From assembly GCA_021809105.1 (NCBI GenBank), contig JAKBAM010000006.1:1-39932 (forward strand): 39,932 nt of DNA. Direction: 5' to 3'. Of the stretch, positions 25,304 to 33,050 are shown piece after piece; position 1 is the first letter of the stretch, and each line of letters starts with the position of its first letter. Source of the DNA: Actinomycetes bacterium. GTDB taxonomy: Bacteria > Actinomycetota > Acidimicrobiia > Acidimicrobiales > Palsa-688. The notes beneath the pieces were generated by a model, which was not told the DNA's origin, searched no databases, and saw nothing but the letters and a program-made list of their open reading frames with translations. The position numbers and the translations under genes are program-made.

Positions 25304-26686
25304 CTAGAAGCGCCGGCGGCCGGTGCCGATACCCGTCTCGCCGGCGCGCGCAGCCCGGCACGCGCCGGGCAGGGACGCCAGCAACCCGTCTGCCTCCGAC
25401 CGGTCCCGGTCGCGAGCGACGGCAAAGATCATCCTCCCCGCTGTATCGAGGTGAACGCTGGCCAGACCGATTCGCCGTTGCAGGGGTCCTTCGGTCCGCC
25501 GGACGCTCTGAACCTTGCCTAACGGCACCCAGTCCGTCACCACCCGCAGGCGCCCGCTGACGGTGACGGCGTAGCGGTCGTTCAGCCCGTAGGACAGGTG
25601 CCGAAACCGTAGCGGCGCCTTCCAGCGGGCTCGGGCCGGGGGTCGCCGGCGCTCGGTCGGGACATCCGGCATGACGCGCTCTATCAGGGCTTGCGCCTGT
25701 GCCAGGGTGCCGACCGGCAGTAGGGCCCGCCCGGCCCGTTTCGCCGCCCGGTTCCTCCGGCCGCCGGTTGCCCGTCCGGCGAGATCCACCTCTATCCGGC
25801 ACCACCCGAACGGCCTCCAGGTCAGCGGCTGCACCAGGCGAAGCGCCTGCACCCGGCCCCGGGGGATCGTCTCCGCGGACGTCTCGATCAGGCCCGCTCT
25901 GACCCGGAGGCCATCGGGTGCTTCGGCCACGACCAACCGGTACTCGCCGTTGAACCGCTGCCAGAGAGCGCTCGATACACCCAGGAAAGCGGTGGCGCCA
26001 CTGGCCAGCACGGCGCCGGCCGCACCGGGCTTGATCAACGCCACCAAGACGAGGACCACGATCGCCAACTCGAGCGCCATCGCTGGTCCCGATATCAGTA
26101 GCGACGCGATCAGTCGCTTGGGGTCGACCTGGTATAGCGGTCGCTCTGGCGGCGCCGGCTCGTGCTCGTCGAGTCCGTGGGCCATGGCCAGGAGCCGAGC
26201 CCGCAACTGCTCCGCCGAGACTGACGACAGGTATGCCAGGCGCCCCGAGGATCCTTTCGCTCCTGCCATCCGCAGCCGCAGCTCCGCCATCCCGAGCACG
26301 CGGGCCAGGCCCGGGCGGACCACGTCGATGGCCTGGATCTGGGTCAACGGGTAGCGCAGCGACGATCGGCGCAGCAGCCCCGTGTCGACCTGCAGCACCC
26401 CGTCGGAGACACGCCATCGGGTCACCAGCCAGGAGACCAAGCCGACCAGTAACACCACGGCGACGAGGCCCAGGCGCACGAGGTCCTGGGTGCCGCTCCC
26501 GTTGCGGCTGACGGCCGACACGGCCATTACAACCAGGAGCGCCAGGGTGCCCCTCCCGGCCCGGACGACTGCCGACAGCGGGTGGAGTCGTTCCCACCCA
26601 CCTGCCAGCGCCGAGGTCCCGGCGCCGGCGTTCGGTGGGGTGGGTGCTGGCGGACGGGCGGGAGGGTTGTCCCCGATCGAGGTCAC
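25304..26686 (-). CDS. Large bPH2 (DUF304) membrane protein, YdbT-like
   Basis: The 460-residue protein carries repeated bacterial pleckstrin-homology-like (bPH2) modules, each after a pair of membrane helices. The first module reads WRVSDGVLQVDTGLLRRSSL, TQIQAIDVVRPGLARVLGMA. A second is YRLVVAEAPDGLRVRAGLIE, GRVQALRLVQPLTWRPFG. A third is YAVTVSGRLRVVTDWVPLGK, VQSVRRTEGPLQRRIGLASV. The order small bPH2 then large bPH2 matches YdbS-YdbT of Bacillus, part of the sigma-W envelope-stress regulon. The GTG at 26686 overlaps the stop of the small gene (GTGA), so both are co-translated. The N-terminal 35 residues are Pro-rich and cytoplasmic. Its biochemical role is unknown. Confidence 0.88.
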   Translation of the reverse strand: MTSIGDNPPARPPAPTPPNAGAGTSALAGGWERLHPLSAVVRAGRGTLALLVVMAVSAVSRNGSGTQDLVRLGLVAVVLLVGLVSWLVTRWRVSDGVLQVDTGLLRRSSLRYPLTQIQAIDVVRPGLARVLGMAELRLRMAGAKGSSGRLAYLSSVSAEQLRARLLAMAHGLDEHEPAPPERPLYQVDPKRLIASLLISGPAMALELAIVVLVLVALIKPGAAGAVLASGATAFLGVSSALWQRFNGEYRLVVAEAPDGLRVRAGLIETSAETIPRGRVQALRLVQPLTWRPFGWCRIEVDLAGRATGGRRNRAAKRAGRALLPVGTLAQAQALIERVMPDVPTERRRPPARARWKAPLRFRHLSYGLNDRYAVTVSGRLRVVTDWVPLGKVQSVRRTEGPLQRRIGLASVHLDTAGRMIFAVARDRDRSEADGLLASLPGACRAARAGETGIGTGRRRF

Positions 26687-27225
26687 AGTCCGGTCGCCTG
26701 GCTCTCCCCGAGCGCCGACAGCTGGTCGCGCAGGCGGGCCGCCTCGGCTTGCGGCAGGCCGGGGATCCTCGCGTCGCTGGCCGCCGCCGCGGTGTGCATC
26801 CTCACCGAGGCCAGGCCGAAGGCCCGCTCGAAAGGTCCGGCGGTGACGTCCACGTACTGCATGCGACCGTAGGGGATGACCGACAGCCGCCGGAACATCA
26901 CACCCCGTCGCACGATCAGGTCCTGCTGCCGCTCGGTGAAGCCCCAGGCCCGCACCCGCCGCCCGAGCAGTAGGTCGAGGATCGCGGCGCCGGCAAGCAC
27001 CGCGACCGACGCGATCCCCCCGACGGCTGCGCCGCTGGCGGCGGCGCCCGTGCCGGCGGCGATCGCCAGTACTGGAATGGTGGCCGCCGCCAGCTGCGCC
27101 CGGCGGACGCCTCGCAGTCGCGGCGACGGGGACTTCCACTCGAGCTCCGCCGCCCAGCTCGCGCCGTCTGCCGAGCTCGCGCCGTCTGCTGAGCTCGCGC
27201 CGTCTGCTGGGGCTCCTTGAGGCAT
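26683..27225 (-). CDS. Small bPH2 (DUF304) membrane protein, YdbS-like
   Basis: This 180-residue protein has two hydrophobic helices (AQLAAATIPVLAIAAGTG and GGIASVAVLAGAAILDLLLG) followed by one bPH2 module. The module reads GFTERQQDLIVRRGVMFRRL, SVIPYGRMQYVDVTAGPFER and FGLASVRMHTAAAASDARIP, the family signature. The N-terminus contains an in-frame triplicated SADGAS peptide from an 18-bp DNA repeat, so its length may vary between strains. It is the first gene of a two-gene operon with the larger bPH2 gene and diverges from the ada/alkA gene. The ATG at 27225 precedes the repeats. Confidence 0.88.
   Translation of the reverse strand: MPQGAPADGASSADGASSADGASWAAELEWKSPSPRLRGVRRAQLAAATIPVLAIAAGTGAAASGAAVGGIASVAVLAGAAILDLLLGRRVRAWGFTERQQDLIVRRGVMFRRLSVIPYGRMQYVDVTAGPFERAFGLASVRMHTAAAASDARIPGLPQAEAARLRDQLSALGESQATGL
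27156..27209. repeat. 18-bp tandem repeat, three copies, in-frame
   Basis: Three head-to-tail units of the form AGCTCGCGCCGTCTGC plus two bases occupy 27156-27173, 27174-27191 and 27192-27209. They differ at one or two bases. They encode Ser-Ala-Asp-Gly-Ala-Ser repeats at the N-terminus of the small bPH2 protein. Slippage would change length without breaking the frame. Confidence 0.85.
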
Positions 27226-27272
27226 GGCGCCACGGTAGCCAGCGGCGTGGCGGGGACCACGCGGTGTTTGGA

Positions 27273-27308
27273 CATCAGAAACCCGTGCCCCCGTGCGGGT
27301 TACTGATG
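27273..27308. repeat. Hairpin between divergent bPH2 and ada/alkA genes
   Basis: Arms CATCAGAAACCCG and CGGGTTACTGATG pair with a single mismatch around a 10-base loop rich in C. It sits 47 bases upstream of the small bPH2 start and 74 bases upstream of the ada/alkA start. It may be a binding site or a leader-RNA structure for either gene. Confidence 0.55.
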
Positions 27309-27382
27309 GACGAAGCGCTAGGGTCAGCTCGATGTCGGAATTCCGCTAGTGCGGGCCCGCGCCGTGGGCCACACTGCCAGGC

Positions 27383-28942
27383 ATGCACGCGGACGCCGAG
27401 GCTTGCCTGCGGGCGGTGAGATCGAAGGATGCTCGCTTCGACGGGTGGTTCTTCACGGCAGTGACCACGACCCGTATCTACTGCCGGCCGAGTTGCCCGG
27501 TCGTGGCGCCAAAGGCGGCGCACATGCGCTTCTATCCGAGCGCGGCGGCGGCTCAGCAAGCCGGGTACCGGGCGTGCAAGAGGTGTCGCCCCGACACCAG
27601 CCCTGGATCGCCCGAATGGGATCCTCGCGCCGATGCTGTGGCTCGGTGCATGCGGTTGATTGCCGACGGCGTCGTCGACCGAGAGGGTGTCGCAGGCCTA
27701 GGTAGGCGCTTGGGCTACAGCGTCCGCCAGATCGAGCGGCTGATGACCGCCGAGCTCGGAGCCGGCCCATTGGCGCTGGCCCGGGCGCAACGGGCTCAGA
27801 CCGCCCGGCTCCTGATCGAGACCACTGATCTGGCCATGACCGACGTCGCCTTCGGGTCCGGTTTCGCCAGCATCCGCTCCTTCAACGACACCGTTCAGGC
27901 GGTGTTCGCCGTCGCCCCGACGGAGATGCGCCGCAAGGCCCAGTCCCGCCCGGCCACCGGGGAGGGTGGTGGCACGGGGTGGTTGTCGCTCCGGCTGCCC
28001 TTCCGTCAGCCGTTCCCTGCAGGCGATCTCTTCGGACACCTCGCCCGAACTTCTGTGCCAGGGGTGGAGGAGTGGCGTGATGGCTCCTACTGGCGGACCC
28101 TCGACATGCCCCGCGGCCCAGGCGTGGTCGGCTTGGCTCTCCCCACAGGCAGTCCTTTGTCGGACCGTCCCGGGCCGAACCGATCGGGGGCCGCCCACGT
28201 GACGTGCCGGCTGCAGCTGGCCGACCTGCGGGACCTGGCCGCGGCCATCAACCGGTGCCGGCGCCTCCTCGACCTCGACGCCGATCCGGTGGCCATCGAC
28301 GAGGTCCTCGGGGCCGACCCGATTCTGGCATCGGCTGTGGCCACTGCGCCCGGCCGCCGCGTACCGCGCTGCGTCGACGGTGACGAGATGGCGATCCGCG
28401 CCGTCCTCGGTCAGCAGGTCTCGACCGAGGCCGGCCGGACCCACGGAGCGCGCTTGGTCCAGGATCACGGTCCGAGACTCGACACCCCTGTTGGCGGCCT
28501 GACCCACCTCTGGCCTGGGGCTGCCGCCCTGCAGGAGGTCGACCCGGCGCGCCTGGCGCTGCCCGCCGCCCGGCGCGCTACGTTCGCAGCGCTGGTCGCC
28601 GCTCTGGCGTCGGGAGCGGTGGATCTCGGTCCGGGCGCCGACTGGGAGCGAGCCCGAGCCTCGCTGCGCCAGATTCCCGGGGTCGGTCCCTGGACCGTGG
28701 AGACTGTGGCCATGCGGGCGCTCGGCGACCCGGACGCTTTCGCGGCCACCGATCTCGGTGTGCGGTCGGCGGCGGCCCACTTGGGCCTGCCCGCCGGCGC
28801 CGGGCTCGCCGCCCATGCCGCAGCTGCCTGGCGCCCTTGGCGAGCCTACGCCGTGCAACACCTGTGGGGTGTCAGGGGTCACGCCGTCAGAGACCACGCT
28901 GTCAATCAGATACCCGTCCTTCGAGCGCGCCGCAGCGCGTGA
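27383..28942 (+). CDS. Ada-AlkA fusion: methylphosphotriester sensor and 3-methyladenine glycosylase
   Basis: This 519-residue DNA-repair protein fuses three modules. Residues 1-80 form the Ada zinc domain with C34, C38, C65 and C68 (YCRPSCP and CKRC); C34 would accept methyl groups from phosphotriesters. Residues about 85-185 are an AraC-type helix-turn-helix (LGRRLGYSVRQIERLMTAEL). Residues about 200-510 are an AlkA-type glycosylase with the helix-hairpin-helix IPGVGPWTVETVAMRALG and a catalytic Asp in FAATDLGVRS. It excises alkylated bases and probably activates its own operon when methylated. The ATG at 27383 begins MHADAEACLRAV. Ogt follows 25 bases later. This architecture is common in actinobacteria. 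Confidence 0.93.
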   Translation: MHADAEACLRAVRSKDARFDGWFFTAVTTTRIYCRPSCPVVAPKAAHMRFYPSAAAAQQAGYRACKRCRPDTSPGSPEWDPRADAVARCMRLIADGVVDREGVAGLGRRLGYSVRQIERLMTAELGAGPLALARAQRAQTARLLIETTDLAMTDVAFGSGFASIRSFNDTVQAVFAVAPTEMRRKAQSRPATGEGGGTGWLSLRLPFRQPFPAGDLFGHLARTSVPGVEEWRDGSYWRTLDMPRGPGVVGLALPTGSPLSDRPGPNRSGAAHVTCRLQLADLRDLAAAINRCRRLLDLDADPVAIDEVLGADPILASAVATAPGRRVPRCVDGDEMAIRAVLGQQVSTEAGRTHGARLVQDHGPRLDTPVGGLTHLWPGAAALQEVDPARLALPAARRATFAALVAALASGAVDLGPGADWERARASLRQIPGVGPWTVETVAMRALGDPDAFAATDLGVRSAAAHLGLPAGAGLAAHAAAAWRPWRAYAVQHLWGVRGHAVRDHAVNQIPVLRARRSA

Positions 28943-28967
28943 TGATCAACTACAGGTAGGAGCACAC

Positions 28968-29480
28968 GTGACATCTCGCAACCACATGGAAGTCGACAGC
29001 CCGGTCGGCCCGCTCACCCTCGTAGCGGAAGAAGGGGCCCTTTGTGGCTTGTACATGCAACTCCAGCGGCACCGACCCGACGATGGAAGGTTTGGATCGC
29101 CGGCGCCCGAGGGCCTGGAGGTCGTAGCGGAGCAGCTCGGGGAGTACTTCGCCGGCGAGCGCCGGGACTTCGACCTCACGCTTCGGGCTGCAGGGAGCGC
29201 CTTCCAGCATGAGGTGTGGACCGCTCTGCGCCAGATTCCCTACGGCGAGACCGAGTCCTACGGTGATCTGGCGGCCCGGATCGGACGCCCTGGGGCGGCC
29301 CGGGCCGTCGGCCTGGCCAACGGCCGCAATCCCATCAGCATCGTCGTCCCTTGCCACCGCGTCATCGGCGCGGACGGCAGGCTCGCTGGCTATGGCGGGG
29401 GCTCCGAGCGCAAACGGGCTCTCCTCGACCTCGAGCGGACCACCGCCGGCACCGGTGGGCCGGCGCTCTTCGTTCGCTGA
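28968..29480 (+). CDS. ogt: Methylated-DNA-[protein]-cysteine S-methyltransferase
   Basis: This 170-residue protein removes methyl groups from O6-methylguanine in a suicide reaction. The active-site motif VVPCHRVIGADG is intact. It is preceded by the DNA-binding helix region YGETESYGDLAARIGRPGAA and AVGLANGRNPISI, and followed by GRLAGYGGGSERKRALLDLE. The GTG at 28968 has AGGAG six bases upstream. It lies 25 bases after the Ada/AlkA gene, so the two make an alkylation-damage operon. The stop TGA is the start of the first unit of a 14-bp tandem repeat. Confidence 0.95.
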   Translation: MTSRNHMEVDSPVGPLTLVAEEGALCGLYMQLQRHRPDDGRFGSPAPEGLEVVAEQLGEYFAGERRDFDLTLRAAGSAFQHEVWTALRQIPYGETESYGDLAARIGRPGAARAVGLANGRNPISIVVPCHRVIGADGRLAGYGGGSERKRALLDLERTTAGTGGPALFVR

Positions 29481-29573
29481 CGCCACGCGGCTGACGCCAC
29501 GCGGCTAACGCCACGCGGCTGACGCCACGCGGCTAACGCCACGCGGCTAACGCCACGCGGCTGACGCCACGCG
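29477..29573. repeat. 14-bp tandem repeat, seven copies, beginning in the ogt stop codon
   Basis: The unit is CTGACGCCACGCGG or CTAACGCCACGCGG, repeated seven times with only the G/A change (order G,G,A,G,A,A,G); the last unit lacks one base. The first unit contains the ogt stop TGA. Since the period is not a multiple of three, each unit puts a TGA or TAA in a different frame. It probably arose by slippage. Confidence 0.9.
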
Positions 29574-29629
29574 CAACGCTGCGGCGCGGCCCCGGCTGGG
29601 GGCGGCCCCGGCGCCGATCCAATGTCCAC

Positions 29630-29653
29630 TTGGATACCGTATGTGTCATCCAA
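29630..29653. repeat. 24-bp palindromic intergenic element, copy 3
   Basis: The arms TTGGAT and ATCCAA enclose a CCGTATG centre. It matches the 10440-10463 copy at 17 of 24 positions, and the G-to-A change in the left arm is matched by C-to-T in the right arm. It is followed by CTGCACCTTGAAG, like CTGCCACCTGAAG after copy 2. It lies between convergent genes, 150 bases after ogt. Confidence 0.55.
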
Positions 29654-29678
29654 CTGCACCTTGAAGGCGTCGCGCTCT

Positions 29679-30170
29679 TCAGTGCAGGCGGGAAGCCAGC
29701 GATCGGACCAGGAGGTCGATCTCGACGGCGGCGGCGGTGAAGTGCGCCACGTCACCCCCGCCGGGGTCCACCACCTCCTCCCAAGGTTCGAGCTCTACAG
29801 CAGCCAGGCACAAGTCGGCTACCCGCCCTGGGAGCGGCCCGGTCGGGGCAAGGTCCCGTGCCAGCCGGCGCAGGGTGGCAGTGCGCGCTGCGGCGTCAGG
29901 GTGCTCCCGACGGACCCAGGCGACGTGCTCGGGCGCCAGACCGATGACCAGCGTGGCCCGCTCGAGATGGGAGCGGCTGGCTTGACGGCTCCGATGGCTG
30001 CCCGGCTCCCGGCCTATGGCTGTCAGCGCGGCTCGGGTACGGGAGCTGACCGGCTGTCCTTCGACGGTCAGGGTCCCTGCGGTCTCCACCGCAACCGTTG
30101 GTGCAACCGCAGCCAAGACGGCGCCCGCCATCACCGACCGCGCCGCGTTGCCGGTGCAGAGGAACAACAC
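29679..30170 (-). CDS. Low-molecular-weight protein-tyrosine-phosphatase/arsenate reductase fold
   Basis: The 163-residue protein starts with the phosphate loop CTGNAARS (C-X5-R), directly after VLFL, as in LMW phosphatases and ArsC-type arsenate reductases. Other features are GTLTVEGQPVSSRTRAAL, a helix with RQASRSHLERATLVIGLAPE, and a late VVDPGGGD that may supply the catalytic Asp. The best start is GTG at 30170; no ribosome site is seen, and the frame is open far upstream to 30602, so a longer form is possible. It lies 95 bases after the amidohydrolase on the same strand. Whether it acts on phosphotyrosine or arsenate cannot be told. Confidence 0.8.
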   Translation of the reverse strand: MLFLCTGNAARSVMAGAVLAAVAPTVAVETAGTLTVEGQPVSSRTRAALTAIGREPGSHRSRQASRSHLERATLVIGLAPEHVAWVRREHPDAAARTATLRRLARDLAPTGPLPGRVADLCLAAVELEPWEEVVDPGGGDVAHFTAAAVEIDLLVRSLASRLH

Positions 30171-30265
30171 GGACGGGGTGGGGGAACGGCGCAGGCGAAG
30201 ATGATGGCACGGTTGCGGTCGGCCTCCTCGGCTCCAGACTCGACCGAGTCGCCTGGCTGCGTGCT

Positions 30266-31738
30266 TCAGGAGTCGGCTCGATGGAGGACCACGCCCCGTG
30301 CCACGGTCAGCATCACGTCGGTCGGGGCCGCACCGTCGCGGTTCGAGCCCTGCAAAGCGCACAGGTCGGGGGGTTGTCCGGGCGACAGGCGACGGGCGAT
30401 CCACGGGGCGGCGGCAAGCCCTGACCAAAGGCCGATCGCCGCGCGCCGACCGATGGCCTCGTGGCCGCCGAGTACGGCGCCACTTACGGTGCGGCGACTC
30501 AGCGAGGCGCTCACCCCGCACCAGGGGTCCCAAGGGCCGAGGGGAGCGTCGGTGCCCGCCGCTGTACGTACCCCGGCCCGGAGCAGGGACCGTAGGCGCC
30601 ACAGATCGGGCTGGTCGGAGGGTTCGACATCGGTCAGGTAGCTGTCCCCGCGGGCGGCCACGAAGCCGGGTTGTGTGACTACCGTCATGCCTAGCCGCCG
30701 GATCTGGGAGAGCTGTTCGGATGCCAGCAGCGCGCCGTGCTCGATGCGGTCGCCGCCTACGGTTCCGGCTGCTTCGAAAGCGGCCAGCGCAACGACGGAC
30801 TGGACTCTGGTCACGCAGTGAACGGCCACGGCGCGCTCGCCGAGGTGGGCGGCTCTGATCCCAGCAGCCAGGTCCTCTATGGAGGGCAGCTGGTCGTCGT
30901 CCAAGAGCACCTTGACGGGGCCCACGGTGACGGCCGGGTGGGCCTCGTGCGACGCAGCGTCGAAAGCTGCGGCACCGAGCGGGGCCATGAGGTGGAGGCG
31001 TTGGCCGATCAAGCCCCGGTCGGTGATCTCGGCCAGTGCCTGCATTTCGATGTCATCTCGATCGGGAGTGGCGTCGGTGAACCCGGTCACGCCGCGGGCG
31101 GCCGCCACGCGGCTGATGGCGCCCAAGTGCTCGTCTTGGCCCGAAGGGAGAGCCGGGAGGCGGCCGCGGAGCCATCCGTCAGCTCGCCATAGCCTTCCGG
31201 TCGGCCGACCTGCGCCATCGCGCTCGACTCCGTCGGGGATCTCGGTGATCGCGCCGGCGGGCTCGGCGATCTCGTGGCGATCACCAGCCAGCCCGACGGC
31301 GCGCAGTGCTGCGCCGTTCAGAACCCAGAGTGCCCCGCTCCGATGCTGCAGGCGCACGGGCCGCTCCTTCACTAGCCGGTCGAGCCCCAACCGATCCAGG
31401 TTTCCCGCCACGCTCTGGTGGTAGCCCACCGCCCGGATCCAGCCGCCGGGGGCCTCGGGGGCGGAGCGCAGGGCTGCTGCGAGGCCATAGGCGTCGACGA
31501 TTGCCGGGGGTCCAGCGTGCACCGAAGCGCGGGCGGCGGCCCATGCCCGGAGGTGCACGTGATGGTCGTGGAGGCCCGGGAGGAGGGTGGCCCCCGCCAC
31601 ATCGACGACCGAGGTGGAAGGTCGCGAGCGAGGCGATGGTGCGGTGACGGCGGTGATCTCCTCTGTGTTCATGTGAACGTCGACCGCTCGACCGTTCAAC
31701 AGGCCTCCGACGACGACAAGTCCTTCTCTGCCCCTCAC
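30266..31738 (-). CDS. YtcJ-like amidohydrolase
   Basis: The 490-residue metal-dependent hydrolase belongs to the amidohydrolase superfamily. The metal motif is LLPGLHDHHVHLRAW (H60, H62). Later features are GVTGFTDATPDRDD, a His in AVHCVTRVQ, RIEHGALL, and the terminal Asp region GTDAPLGPWDPWCGVSASLS, which is the YtcJ/NfdA-like signature. The N-terminal small beta domain reads GREGLVVVGGLLNGRAVDVH. The GTG at 31738 overlaps the CaiB-like stop (GTGA), so translation is coupled. The frame extends to 32041, but that overlaps CaiB antisense-free coding and is not needed. The substrate is probably an amide or cyclic amide and is unknown. Confidence 0.88.
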   Translation of the reverse strand: MRGREGLVVVGGLLNGRAVDVHMNTEEITAVTAPSPRSRPSTSVVDVAGATLLPGLHDHHVHLRAWAAARASVHAGPPAIVDAYGLAAALRSAPEAPGGWIRAVGYHQSVAGNLDRLGLDRLVKERPVRLQHRSGALWVLNGAALRAVGLAGDRHEIAEPAGAITEIPDGVERDGAGRPTGRLWRADGWLRGRLPALPSGQDEHLGAISRVAAARGVTGFTDATPDRDDIEMQALAEITDRGLIGQRLHLMAPLGAAAFDAASHEAHPAVTVGPVKVLLDDDQLPSIEDLAAGIRAAHLGERAVAVHCVTRVQSVVALAAFEAAGTVGGDRIEHGALLASEQLSQIRRLGMTVVTQPGFVAARGDSYLTDVEPSDQPDLWRLRSLLRAGVRTAAGTDAPLGPWDPWCGVSASLSRRTVSGAVLGGHEAIGRRAAIGLWSGLAAAPWIARRLSPGQPPDLCALQGSNRDGAAPTDVMLTVARGVVLHRADS

Positions 31739-33024
31739 GAGGACGGACGTCCCGGGGGCGGTATGGGCGGCGCGGCGACCGGCGCGGCAATCGGAGCGGC
31801 GAGGCCGTCCGCTTGCAGTTCCCAGCGGCCGTCGGGGTCTGGGCGCACCGCTGGTGAGGCCGGCGGTGCGCCCCATCTCCCGCCGGCCGCCAGCCACGCC
31901 GCCGCCGAAGACAGCGCCACGTCGAGGAGCAAGCCCCCACCGCTGCGGAGGGCTTCGAGCACTGCCGTCGCGGCGACCATGCCGGTGACGGGGTCGGCGA
32001 TGGCGTCCGCGAGGAAGACCGGTCGGTCTGGGCCTTCCCATCCGACGAGGCCGCCGGCCACCGCTGCGTCATCACCAAAGCCGACGAGCCTGGCGCCAGC
32101 ACCGCGACCGTGCCCCGAGACCGCCAGCCAGACCCGCCCCCGACTTGGGGGGATGTCTTCGGGGCCGGCGCCGAGTTGCGAAAGGGCGCGAGGTCGGGAG
32201 GATTCGACGACTACGTCGGCGCTAGCCAAGAGGGTGCGCAGCCGGACGAGGCCCGCTCCGCTGGAGGCGTCGATGGTGCACTGTTGTTGATGGTCCTCGT
32301 GGAGCCACCGGTACAGGTCCGGCTGACCTCGGGCGCCGTCGGGTCTACCGCTGAGCTCGACTTTGACCACCTCGGCGCCGGCCGCTGCCAGGATGCGGGT
32401 GGCCAGGGGGGCCGCCCACATGGAGGACAGATCGACGACCCGCACCTTGTCGAGCGCGATTGGCGAGCGCGGCGACCACCGGCGCTCGACGCGGAATGGC
32501 TCGACGGAGGCCGGCGGGGGCCGAAGTGCAGCGGCGGGGATCCCCAAGAGCGCCGCTTGAAGCAGAAGCTGGCGCCGCGGCAACCGGACCGCTCCCTCGG
32601 TGACGGCCGGCCACGGGTCGTCAGAGTCGATCTCGGACGCATCCATGCCGGCTGGCGCCAGCAAGGCTGGGACCGCAGCTACGTCATCTGCTCTCGGGAG
32701 GTTGACGGCCAGCCACCCGTCGGTACTGCGTAGCAGCCGGGCGGACCCGTTGGCCGACGCGGTCCCTGCGCGCCGCAGCCCGAGCAGCGCCGCCCGCCCG
32801 GTGAGAACGTTGCCCCAGTCGAGGACCACGCTCCGCCCTCCTTCGGCGGTGAGGCTGGCGATCCTCCCGACCAGTGACCCCAGTCGGCCGGCGAGCGCGG
32901 TCGGAGGTGTGACGGGTGGGCCACCGTCCCGGCCGGTAAGGGCGGGGACGCCGCTGGCGGCTAGAGCCCGGAGGGCGACCCCACGCTCCGGCGGCGGGTC
33001 GCCAAAGCTCGGAGAGGCCGGCAT
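31735..33024 (-). CDS. CaiB/BaiF-type CoA transferase with long N-terminal region
   Basis: The 429-residue protein contains the class III CoA-transferase start motif LDKVRVVDLSSMWAAPLATR only from residue 191, followed by LAAAGAEVVKVELSGRPDGA. A candidate catalytic Asp lies in LVGFGDDAAVAGG (D318/D319). In ordinary CaiB proteins that start motif is at the N-terminus. Here about 190 residues precede it, including RLLRSTDGWLAVNLPRADDV, which looks like the small-domain segment normally found later, so the order may be permuted. The ATG at 33024 is only 26 bp from the divergent hydratase start. TAACCT at 33037-33032 on the minus strand could be a -10 box for a leaderless transcript. The substrate is unknown. 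Confidence 0.82.
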   Translation of the reverse strand: MPASPSFGDPPPERGVALRALAASGVPALTGRDGGPPVTPPTALAGRLGSLVGRIASLTAEGGRSVVLDWGNVLTGRAALLGLRRAGTASANGSARLLRSTDGWLAVNLPRADDVAAVPALLAPAGMDASEIDSDDPWPAVTEGAVRLPRRQLLLQAALLGIPAAALRPPPASVEPFRVERRWSPRSPIALDKVRVVDLSSMWAAPLATRILAAAGAEVVKVELSGRPDGARGQPDLYRWLHEDHQQQCTIDASSGAGLVRLRTLLASADVVVESSRPRALSQLGAGPEDIPPSRGRVWLAVSGHGRGAGARLVGFGDDAAVAGGLVGWEGPDRPVFLADAIADPVTGMVAATAVLEALRSGGGLLLDVALSSAAAWLAAGGRWGAPPASPAVRPDPDGRWELQADGLAAPIAAPVAAPPIPPPGRPSS

Positions 33025-33050
33025 CGACGAGAGGTTACGCTCAGTGTGCC

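Noticed and set aside
25296..26597. 433-residue minus-strand open frame
   Set aside because: Shifted frame of the large bPH2 gene; low-complexity Arg/Gly/Pro content.
27698..28897. 399-residue minus-strand open frame
   Set aside because: Antisense to the Ada-AlkA gene; the product lacks any family-like pattern.
29477..29573. Possible CRISPR array
   Set aside because: Units are contiguous 14-mers with no spacers and no cas genes are present.
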